Of a stretch of 64,000 bases of DNA, positions 9,101 through 15,150 are shown in pieces. A program made the position numbers and the translations under genes. The notes beneath the pieces were generated by a model that ran no database searches, was not told the origin of the DNA, and saw only the letters and a program-made list of their open reading frames with translations. The stretch lies in the NCBI RefSeq assembly GCF_044759095.2, contig NZ_JBIYSM020000022.1, forward strand, positions 1-64,000. Reading direction: 5' to 3'. Numbering within the stretch: position 1 is the stretch's first letter; every line of letters begins with the position of its first letter. Source of the stretch: JBIYSM02 sp044759095 (GTDB lineage: Bacteria; Bacillota; Bacilli; Brevibacillales; Brevibacillaceae).

Positions 9101-9256
9101 GGCGGCAACGTATCCGGTCACGGCGCCCCCCGCAAGAGCGGCTCCCATAAAACCGAGCAGCAGCAGCAGCTGGATGACGATCCAGACCGTGCGCCTTCTG
9201 CTGCGGCGGCGTTTTCGCTTGGACGAATCCGAGGATGGTGAATGGTTGTTCTGCAT
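6134..9256 (-). CDS. pbpA: Class A penicillin-binding protein 1A with two fibronectin type III domains
   Basis: Bifunctional cell-wall enzyme of 1040 residues. A basic N-terminus and one membrane anchor (about 24-50) are followed by a GT51 glycosyltransferase domain (catalytic E116 in ATEDRNFYQHNGVS; GGSTLTQQLIKN), then a transpeptidase domain with S437-A-M-K440, S497-W-N499 and K628-T-G630. After residue 800 come two fibronectin type III domains (about 812-905 and 960-1035) joined by a Pro/Asp/Gln-rich linker, likely extending through the wall. All catalytic motifs are intact. Start ATG at 9256 behind AGGGGGTC; a TATAAT-like box lies about 35 bases upstream. The name follows the PBP1A type rather than any specific orthologue. 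Confidence 0.93.
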   Translation of the reverse strand: MQNNHSPSSDSSKRKRRRSRRRTVWIVIQLLLLLGFMGAALAGGAVTGYVAALVKDEPVRTYEEIHKKIFTNYLTGFAYYNDGSLIGSLRAEEGDRRLVKKADVSPYLINAIIATEDRNFYQHNGVSFQSTLRGAYQDFTNQPVVTGGSTLTQQLIKNTILSPEVSHARKAKEIFNALRIERMFSKDQILEAYMNEIYLGKNANGSNIYGVQAAAKGIFNKDVKELNLPEASYLAGMVQNPGAYSPFSSEGYRRGKERQKMVLDRMLENGYITQKQYDDALNADLKANLAKPSRQAYSEVPFLMMEIEERAARALVDQDLAQKGTDKSTIGRNEYRQLVEEKRREILLNGYKVYTTINKDVHKLMQDIAADPKNFGKNATYTIRRSNGKTEKIENALEEVGATLIHNKTGAILGIIGGRDFNIEQTNHTTVPRQPGSAMKPLAAYAPAFELGYLQPATPIDDAPLLLADGEKGSHLPLNWNNKFQGVMSTREALRMSWNIPAIKTYMKVGIPTALEYVKKMGVTTLVESDNYAATGVIGGLTYGLTVEEITNAYATFANNGSFVDAYLIERIENSEGQVIYQHQGQPVQVYSEQTAYLITDLMRTVVNSGTGTHVRRFVPRHVDVAGKTGTTNNSNDLWFVGYTPELSLGVWIGYDEPYPLPERDKYVPMAVWGKVIKQIIENHPDLSPPNASFRKPAGIVTATVDSKSGLLPSELSKETGHLITDLFNLQFVPTKTDDSHQKARVVVYNEERYLAKEGTPDDFVTEGIFFRSPEPLLLTKEQILEKNEKAATRPLDWEQRLPDKEDPRTEVQGAPIAPSGVTAVRTGSQITISWKSGGEADLLGYRIYRADANNGFVHIATVKDPSVLTYADASARSGEYGYYVTSVDITGQESQPSAAASVGASSGTWQLPDPPESSENQDQPDGTTQEPPAPDGGNDSSGPTQPTTAVPSAPQGLEIHKVQGGLKLKWKGNPANEQVIAYNVYFSRDPVNGFLLLDTVAGNSFVHKTKEAGGWYYITALNSYGESSHSSNVSGDKAQ

Positions 9257-9326
9257 ATATGTAACGACCCCCTAAGCTAACCCTAATTATACCATAGGAG
9301 GAACGGAGAGGATAGAAGAAGCGGCG

Positions 9327-9355
9327 TTGACAGGAGTTGCGCATTATGTGAAAAT
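9327..9355 (+). promoter_or_regulatory. Probable promoter of the tyrS T-box transcript
   Basis: TTGACA at 9327-9332, 17 bases, then GAAAAT at 9350-9355 (four of six to consensus). It lies about 35 bases before the start of T-box stem I. Confidence 0.55.
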
Positions 9356-9389
9356 AGATGCAGGTTTTTTCAATACGCAAAAATGGGCA

Positions 9390-9764
9390 TTGAACGGCGA
9401 CAGTAGCGAGTGAGAAGCGGAAAAGTGATGTTTAAAAAGGAGGAAAAACAGAGCGGAGCAGTTCGAGGCGCGGAAGGTGCGAGAAGCGGAGCGTAGGTAA
9501 GTCTACGCGAGCATCGGAGCGCCGACGCAACGAAGAAATGCGACAGTCATGTTTCCCGGACTTTTTAAACTGCCTCCAGAGAGCTGGTGGACGGTGCGAA
9601 CCAGCCCCTTGCACATCGTGAAGTACACGTCGGGAGCCTGTCGGCGCAGCCGAACGGACCAGGCCGTTATCCTGTTTGAGGCGGAAAAGGCGCTTCCATG
9701 TCTTTTCAACTAGGGTGGTACCGCGAGTCCAATCTCGTCCCTAACAGAGGGGCGGGATTTTTTT
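9390..9764 (+). promoter_or_regulatory. T-box riboswitch, tyrosine-specific, before tyrS
   Basis: The 14-base T-box AGGGTGGTACCGCG is at 9712-9725 and is followed by a terminator (TCTCGTCCCT with AGGGGCGGGA, then T7; 9733-9764). Stem I can be traced: AGTA (GA motif) near 9404, the apical AGAGAGCTGGTGG...GGTGCGAACCAGC segment near 9578-9608, and the specifier loop with TAC (Tyr) at 9624-9626. CGAGTG near 9409 pairs with CACATCG just before the specifier, confirming the fold. Uncharged tRNA-Tyr would bind and stabilise the antiterminator, allowing tyrS expression. Stem I is about 250 bases instead of roughly 100, because of an extra stem-loop domain (9420-9570). The region 9257-9389 holds no gene. 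Confidence 0.9.
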
Positions 9765-9793
9765 ATTTTGCAGCGAAAAAAGGAGCTGAAGTC

Positions 9794-11074
9794 ATGAGCA
9801 CGGAACAAACAGCAGAAAAGTTCGAGTTAACCGAACAGCAAAAGCAGGAAGTGGAACGCCAGCTGGCGATCATTCGCCGCGGCGCGGTGGAAATCATTCC
9901 GGAAGAGGAACTGCGCCGCAAGCTTGAACGGTTTGTCGTGACCGGCCAACCGCTCAAGGTGAAGCTTGGCTTGGACCCGTCCGCACCAGACATTCACGTG
10001 GGACATACGGTGGTACTGCAAAAACTGCGTCAGTTCCAGGAACTGGGGCACACGATTCAACTGGTGATCGGTGACTTTACCGGACGCATCGGAGACCCCA
10101 CCGGCAAATCGGAGACGCGGAAACAGCTGACCGAGGAGCAGGTGAAGCAAAATGCGCAGAGCTACGTGGAGCAGTTCGGCAAGGTGCTGGATGCAACCAA
10201 AATGGTCGTGAACTACAACTCTACCTGGCTGGTTCCGATGACGTTTGCCGATGTCGTGGGACTTGCTGCCAAGACAACCGTCGCCCGAATGCTGGAGCGC
10301 GACGATTTCGAGAAGCGTTATAACGGCGGACAGCCCATCTCCCTTCACGAATTTTTCTATCCGCTGATGCAGGGCTACGATTCCGTGGCGCTGGAAAGCG
10401 ATGTGGAGCTGGGCGGAACCGATCAGAAATTTAATCTGCTGATGGGACGCAACCTGCAAAAGGAATACGGCCAGGAGCAGCAGGTGATTCTCACGATGCC
10501 GCTTCTGGAGGGTCTGGACGGCGTGCAGAAGATGTCCAAGAGCCTCGGCAACTACATTGGCGTCAATGAGCCGCCAAACGAGATCTACGGCAAAGCGATG
10601 TCCGTTCCGGACGAGCTGATGCTGCGCTACTACGAACTGGCCACCGACATTTCCCTGGAAGAGCTGGAGGCGCTTCGCACAGGGCTGGCGGACGGATCCG
10701 TTCATCCGCGCGACGCCAAGATGAATCTGGCAAAGACATTTGTCCGCATGTACCACGGCGAGCAGGCGGCGGAAGAGGCGGAAACCTACTTTAAGACAGT
10801 TTTCCAAAAGCGTGCTCTGCCGACCGACATCCCGGTAGCTGAGGTGGACAAGGCAGCCTATGAAAACGGCGAAGCCAACATCGTCAACCTCGTCTACGAT
10901 CTGAAACTGGCTGAGTCCAAAGGGGAAGCCCGCCGCATGGTTCAGCAGGGAGCCGTAAAGGTAAACGAAGAGAAAATCGATGACATCAATCAATCGGTAG
11001 CCCTGCAGGATGACATGGTCGTTCAGGTGGGCAAGCGCAAGTTCGCCAAAGTGAAGCTGGTATCAAGAATATAG
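9794..11074 (+). CDS. tyrS: Tyrosyl-tRNA synthetase
   Basis: Class I aminoacyl-tRNA synthetase that charges tRNA-Tyr. The 426 residues show the HIGH-type motif H68-V-G-H71 and KMSKS at 246-250, with an S4 RNA-binding domain at the C-terminus (about 360-426). The sequence KLGLDPSAPDIHVGH belongs to the TyrS2/TyrZ-like clade rather than to the clade of the main B. subtilis TyrS. The ATG at 9794 follows AAAGGAGC; upstream in-frame codons lie inside the T-box and are not starts. Expression is controlled by the tyrosine T-box. An A repeat just after the stop codon probably serves as the terminator. Confidence 0.96.
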   Translation: MSTEQTAEKFELTEQQKQEVERQLAIIRRGAVEIIPEEELRRKLERFVVTGQPLKVKLGLDPSAPDIHVGHTVVLQKLRQFQELGHTIQLVIGDFTGRIGDPTGKSETRKQLTEEQVKQNAQSYVEQFGKVLDATKMVVNYNSTWLVPMTFADVVGLAAKTTVARMLERDDFEKRYNGGQPISLHEFFYPLMQGYDSVALESDVELGGTDQKFNLLMGRNLQKEYGQEQQVILTMPLLEGLDGVQKMSKSLGNYIGVNEPPNEIYGKAMSVPDELMLRYYELATDISLEELEALRTGLADGSVHPRDAKMNLAKTFVRMYHGEQAAEEAETYFKTVFQKRALPTDIPVAEVDKAAYENGEANIVNLVYDLKLAESKGEARRMVQQGAVKVNEEKIDDINQSVALQDDMVVQVGKRKFAKVKLVSRI

Positions 11075-11097
11075 CGGTCCGTCCGCCATTTTTGGTA

Positions 11098-11206
11098 CGG
11101 TGGAAAGTGTTCGGGGCCCCGCCCGGCGCAGCAAGGGACCCCACTCGGCACAGCGATAGCTAACGCCGAGTGGGTCGAGGATAGCTTCTGCCGGGTGGGT
11201 TTTCTT
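11098..11206 (+). repeat. A repeat, nested form, after tyrS
   Basis: GGAAAGTGTTCGGGGCCCC leads into outer arms CCCGCCCGGC and GCCGGGTGGG, with a second hairpin nested in the loop (CCCACTCGGC with GCCGAGTGGG, loop containing AGCGATAGCT). It ends TTTTCTT. No other terminator is visible after tyrS, so this copy probably ends the transcript. The rest of the 312-base gap to the antiporter gene (11207-11386) holds AT-rich sequence and no gene. Confidence 0.8.
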
Positions 11207-11386
11207 GCGCATTGTTGCCATTGACGAGAACTCCGCAGCGAAAACCTACGCCTTTGATACAATCAATCTCCGATCCCGATTCCCAGCAGGTGGTCGATTC
11301 CAAAGCGATGTTTTTGGAAAAATATCAAATATAATCATAATCATCGAAAAATAACAAAAAATAACAAAAAATAAAGGGGGATTCCA

Positions 11387-12808
11387 ATGACATCCATCCG
11401 GCCCATTCCGCTTTTTAAGGCAATCATTCCCTTATGTATTCTTATCGCAGCCGCAGCCTTTTCCATCCTCAAATGGAAGGCGGGGATGTTTGTCCCGCTG
11501 ACGGCAGGGATTATCGCGACCGCTCTGTTGGGGATTCATTTGGGCTACAAGTGGTCTGATCTTGAACGGTTTTTATGCGACGGTGTATCCAGAGCGCTGG
11601 TGGTGGTCTTCATGCTTCTGCTCGTCGGTACCATTATCGGTACCTGGATTTTGAGCGGTGTGATTCCAACGCTGATTTACTACGGATTGGCGTTCATTAG
11701 CCCGGATGTTTTTGTTCCCACTGTCGCTTTCACCACCGGCATTTTGTCTATCGCCACCGGTAGTTCATTTACATCAATCGCAACTGTTGGACTTGCTTTT
11801 ATGGCGGTTGGTCAGGGGATGGGTTTTTCCCCCGCCTTGGTGGCCGGGGCCGTCATCTCGGGAGCGTTCCTGGGAGACAAACTTTCCCCGCTGTCCGACA
11901 CCACAAACGTGGCGCCAGCGATGGTTGACACCGATCTCTTCAGCCATGTTCGACACATGATGTGGGATACCATTCCGGCGTTTGTGCTTTCGCTTCTTCT
12001 GTATTGGTTCCTGGGCATGCAGTATTCTGGGACGGCAGGCAATCTGGAACAAGTGGAAGGAATGATGAGTGCGCTAGAGAAAACGTTTACCATTCACCCT
12101 CTTTTGTTGCTGCTTCCCGCCCTCACCATCTTCATCATTGTGAAGCGATTGCCAGCGATTCCTTCTCTCCTGCTGGTGACGGTGCTCGGCGGTGTGATTG
12201 CCATGCTCGTACAGGGAAGCTCGTTCACTCAAGTAGTACAGTCCATGACCAACGGGTACAGCGGTGAATCAGGTGTGAAAGAACTTGATTCCATCCTGAA
12301 CAAGGGCGGAATGAAGGCGATGTTTGAAACGATTGCGTTGGTCATCCTGGCAACGGCGCTTGGCGGTATCCTGGAAGGGACAGGCGTGTTTAAAGCGGTT
12401 TTGGAATCGTTTATCCAAAAAGTTCGCTCGACAGGCTCGCTAATCTTGTCCACGGTGATTTCCACTCTTGTAGTCGGGTTCGCCAGCGGGGCTCAGTTTC
12501 TTGCCATCATTCTGCCTGCACGTGCGTTTGCCAAAACGTACAAGGAGCGTGGTCTGGATACGAAAAACTTGTCCCGCTGCGTGGAGGCCGCCGGTACCGT
12601 GGGGATCAACCTGGTTCCCTGGAGCGTGCCTGCGTTCTTTGCCGCTAAGATTTTGGGGGTAAGTCCGACCGAATTTATCCCGTTTGTTTTCTTCGCCTTT
12701 CTGGTTCCTTTGATCAACGTGATCTACGGCTTTACCGGCTTCACAATAGCAAAAAAGAATTATCCGGAAACGATCCAATCTTCTCCCCAGACTACACAAG
12801 CGACGTAG
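11387..12808 (+). CDS. nhaC: NhaC-family Na+/H+ antiporter
   Basis: Integral membrane protein of 473 residues with about 11-12 hydrophobic segments. The family signature GDKLSPLSDTTNVAPAM is present near residues 164-180, and TGSSFTSIATVG precedes it. NhaC transporters exchange Na+ for H+ and help pH and sodium homeostasis; some relatives are malate/lactate antiporters, so the substrate is not certain. ATG start behind AAAGGGGGAT, with an AT-rich leader containing repeated AAAATAACA. The next gene begins 27 bases downstream and may be co-transcribed. Confidence 0.88.
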   Translation: MTSIRPIPLFKAIIPLCILIAAAAFSILKWKAGMFVPLTAGIIATALLGIHLGYKWSDLERFLCDGVSRALVVVFMLLLVGTIIGTWILSGVIPTLIYYGLAFISPDVFVPTVAFTTGILSIATGSSFTSIATVGLAFMAVGQGMGFSPALVAGAVISGAFLGDKLSPLSDTTNVAPAMVDTDLFSHVRHMMWDTIPAFVLSLLLYWFLGMQYSGTAGNLEQVEGMMSALEKTFTIHPLLLLLPALTIFIIVKRLPAIPSLLLVTVLGGVIAMLVQGSSFTQVVQSMTNGYSGESGVKELDSILNKGGMKAMFETIALVILATALGGILEGTGVFKAVLESFIQKVRSTGSLILSTVISTLVVGFASGAQFLAIILPARAFAKTYKERGLDTKNLSRCVEAAGTVGINLVPWSVPAFFAAKILGVSPTEFIPFVFFAFLVPLINVIYGFTGFTIAKKNYPETIQSSPQTTQAT

Positions 12809-12835
12809 GGGATGCCTATTAGGAGGGAGACAACG

Positions 12836-13711
12836 TTGGAAACTTCTCAAGTGATCGCAAAAGTAGTAGGAACTGCTCAAGATGCGGGAATTCCCCATGT
12901 CCATTGTCGCTGTCAGTACTGCTCATTGGCTCGGGAGCGGCGAGAGTATCAACGGTATGCCGCTTCGCTTGCCATCCTTTTACCCGAGCAGCAGCGTTGG
13001 CATCTGATCGATGCAACACCTGACTTTTGTGAGCAGCTGGAATGGGTGAAAACAGATTATCCTGGTATGGGGCTTATGAGCAGTGTTTTGTTAACTCACG
13101 CGCACATCGGTCATTACACCGGTTTGATGTACTTGGGGCGTGAAGCGATCTCGACACGCGAACTGCCGGTTTATGCAGGTCCGCAAATGGCGGGCACGCT
13201 AAGAAGCCATGTTCCATGGAAACAGTTGGTGGAACTGCAAAACATCACGATTCATCCAATCTCAGCAAGGCAGCCGTTTGTGTTGGATCAAAACGTAACC
13301 GTTACGCCCCTGGAAGTACCCCATCGCAACGAATATTCGGAAACGTTTTGCTTTATCCTTGAGGGACCCCATAAAAAACTGCTTTATATCCCGGACATTG
13401 ACCGCTGGGAACAATGGGAAATAGACCTGGCAGAGATTGCGTCCACTGTCGACTACTGTTTATTGGATGGCACATTTTATTCGGAAGCGGAACTGGAAGC
13501 GAGGGGCAGGAGTTACAGTGAGGTTCCGCACCCGCTGCTCACCCAGACGATGAACCTGCTCCAGGAGGTTGTAAATCGGGGGGAAACCTCCGTCTATTTC
13601 ACTCATTTCAACCATACGAATCCGGTGATTGATCGTCACAATCCATTCAGAAAGGCAGTCCTGGACAGCGGTTTTCTCCTGGCAGATGAAGGGATCGAGT
13701 TTGTTTTGTAA
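12836..13711 (+). CDS. PqqB-like metallo-beta-lactamase-fold protein
   Basis: A 291-residue cytosolic protein of the metallo-beta-lactamase superfamily, most like PqqB/PhnP. The N-terminal GTAQDAGIPHVHCRCQYC contains the Cys cluster typical of that subgroup. The metal motif reads THAHIGHYTG, with Gly in place of the usual Asp of HxHxDH, while later ligand-region residues (VPHRNEYS, YIPDID, FTHFNHTNP) remain. No other pqq gene is present, so coenzyme PQQ synthesis is not indicated. The start is taken as TTG at 12836, behind AGGAGGGAG with nine bases spacing; the ATG at 12812 lies before that site. Substrate unknown. Confidence 0.75.
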   Translation: METSQVIAKVVGTAQDAGIPHVHCRCQYCSLARERREYQRYAASLAILLPEQQRWHLIDATPDFCEQLEWVKTDYPGMGLMSSVLLTHAHIGHYTGLMYLGREAISTRELPVYAGPQMAGTLRSHVPWKQLVELQNITIHPISARQPFVLDQNVTVTPLEVPHRNEYSETFCFILEGPHKKLLYIPDIDRWEQWEIDLAEIASTVDYCLLDGTFYSEAELEARGRSYSEVPHPLLTQTMNLLQEVVNRGETSVYFTHFNHTNPVIDRHNPFRKAVLDSGFLLADEGIEFVL

Positions 13712-13738
13712 CACTTGACAATGGAGGTGAAGGGACGG

Positions 13739-14197
13739 ATGCAAAAAGTAATAGACGAATACGCCCAAGGTTACGAACGGCTCCTTGCGGCCATCAGCGG
13801 CTTGAACGAAGAGCAGATGCGCTTTCAGCCGGCACCCGGCAAATGGAGCATTCACGAAATCATCGTGCACATGGCCGACGCCGAGGTTGTCGGGATTCAC
13901 CGGTTAAAGAAGGTTCTGGCCGAGCACGAGCCGATGCTGACCGCCTATGATCAGGACGCGTGGGCCGTCCGCCTGGGCTACGATGAGCTGGACGCGGAGC
14001 AGTATCTGCAGCTGTTCAAGCTACTTCGGGAGAGCTTTCTACCGGTATTGGGCAAGGTGACGGAAGACGATTGGAAGCGGGTTGGCATTCACTCCGAAGC
14101 CGGTCCGCTTACGTTTGGTCAACTGCTGCAAAAGTACGTTGACCACGTCCGGGATCACCTGCAGCAAATTGAGCGGGTGAAAGCGGCGATGAGGTGA
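13739..14197 (+). CDS. DinB/YfiT-family four-helix protein
   Basis: A 152-residue DinB-like protein: a four-helix bundle that usually carries a metal on three His residues. Candidates are in the segments SIHEIIVHMADAE (about 40-52) and YVDHVRDHLQQIE (about 135-147). Members include bacillithiol transferases (BstA/YfiT) and proteins of unknown activity. PGKWSIHEI is a typical family motif. Start at 13739 behind GGAGGTGAAGGG; the ATG at 13715 lies before that site. It follows the MBL-fold gene by 27 bases on the same strand. Biochemical role unassigned. Confidence 0.8.
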   Translation: MQKVIDEYAQGYERLLAAISGLNEEQMRFQPAPGKWSIHEIIVHMADAEVVGIHRLKKVLAEHEPMLTAYDQDAWAVRLGYDELDAEQYLQLFKLLRESFLPVLGKVTEDDWKRVGIHSEAGPLTFGQLLQKYVDHVRDHLQQIERVKAAMR

Positions 14198-14267
14198 TGG
14201 GGGACAGATGAGCAGGCTGTATGTGGTCCGGCACAGTTGGGGAAGTAGGGAGTGGATTTTTTCACAG

Positions 14268-14304
14268 CAAAAAAAGAAGTCGGGTTTTATCCCGACTTCT
14301 TTTT
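14268..14304. terminator. Bidirectional terminator after rpsD
   Basis: AGAAGTCGGG pairs with CCCGACTTCT, loop TTTTAT. T-rich on both sides, strongest in the minus direction, so it ends rpsD and probably also the dinB-like transcript. Confidence 0.88.
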
Positions 14305-14315
14305 CTATCAACAGA

Positions 14316-14912
14316 TTAACGGCTGTAGAACTCAACAATCAGTTTCTCGTTGATTTCTGCAGGCATCTCTTCACGGTCTGGCAGGCGGTTGAACGTACCT
14401 TCCATCGCGGCGTCGTTGACAGTGAGGTAGTTCGGCAGGAAGTTGCGAGCTTCCAGGGATTCCTTGATGATGGCCAAGCCGCGGGATTTCTCGCGAACGC
14501 TGATCACGTCACCCGGTTGTACGCGGTAGGAAGGAATGTTAACCTTCTTGCCGTTTACGAGGAAGTGACCGTGGTTTACCAGTTGGCGAGCAGCCGGACG
14601 AGTCGGTGCAAAGCCCATGCGGTACACGACGTTGTCCAGACGGGATTCCAGCAGTTTCATGAAGTTTTCGCCCAAAACGCCGGCCAGTTTGGAAGCTTGC
14701 TCGAATGTGCGGCGGAATTGCTTCTCGCTCACGCCGAACATGTGGCGCAGTTTTTGTTTTTCTTGCAATTGAACGCCATATTCGCTCAGCTTGCGGCGGT
14801 TGTGGCCGTGTTGTCCCGGCGGGAAGTTGCGTTTAATGTCCTTGCCAGTGCCATCGAGGGAGATACCCAGACGACGAGCCAGTTTGTGACGTGGTCCTGT
14901 GTAACGTGCCAT
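14316..14912 (-). CDS. rpsD: 30S ribosomal protein S4
   Basis: Primary 16S rRNA-binding protein of the small subunit, 198 residues, starting MARYTGPRHKLARRLG as in all Bacillales. The S4 domain spans roughly residues 90-155 (LDNVVYRMGFAPTRPAARQLV). The ATG at 14912 has AAAGGAG eight bases upstream. As in B. subtilis, rpsD stands alone rather than in the large r-protein cluster. It has its own promoter and a leader of about 200 bases with features of the autoregulatory S4 leader. Confidence 0.97.
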   Translation of the reverse strand: MARYTGPRHKLARRLGISLDGTGKDIKRNFPPGQHGHNRRKLSEYGVQLQEKQKLRHMFGVSEKQFRRTFEQASKLAGVLGENFMKLLESRLDNVVYRMGFAPTRPAARQLVNHGHFLVNGKKVNIPSYRVQPGDVISVREKSRGLAIIKESLEARNFLPNYLTVNDAAMEGTFNRLPDREEMPAEINEKLIVEFYSR

Positions 14913-15112
14913 GAATTCAGTCTCCTTTAATGTAGATTCGCAGGTGTTTACTTCCGAAAGGCTAGTTCCGTCTTTACCTACACGAACTTCGGACGGTAGC
15001 GTTTCCGCATCGTGCTCCTCCACAGGGATTCAGCCGCTGCCTGCAAGGGACGTAACTAAGAGGGTTAACCTTCCGTTTTTACCTACAATCAATGCTACCC
15101 TGTACACATACA
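14913..15112 (-). promoter_or_regulatory. Probable S4 autoregulatory leader of rpsD
   Basis: About 200 bases of non-coding leader lie between the promoter and rpsD. In Firmicutes S4 represses its own gene through a structured leader. A 16-17-base segment, TGTAGGTAAAAACGGAA, occurs near 15073-15089 and again as TGTAGGTAAAGACGGAA near 14965-14982 (minus-strand sense). The identification as the known S4 leader rests on position and length; the fold was not computed. Confidence 0.5.
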
Positions 15113-15118
15113 TTCAAT

Positions 15119-15146
15119 ATTATAAGGCTGGGTACGAGAAAGTCAA
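15119..15146 (-). promoter_or_regulatory. Promoter of rpsD
   Basis: Minus-strand TTGACT (15146-15141), 16 bases, TATAAT (15124-15119). This is a near-consensus sigma-A promoter placed just after the end of the YcdB-SLH gene. Confidence 0.8.
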
Positions 15147-15150
15147 CTGT

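Noticed and set aside
9698..9793. Upstream in-frame start for tyrS
   Set aside because: It lies within the T-box and terminator; the ATG at 9794 has a proper RBS and gives the family's usual length.
12836..13711. PQQ biosynthesis locus
   Set aside because: Only one pqqB-like gene is present and its metal motif is changed; no pqqA, C, D or E nearby.
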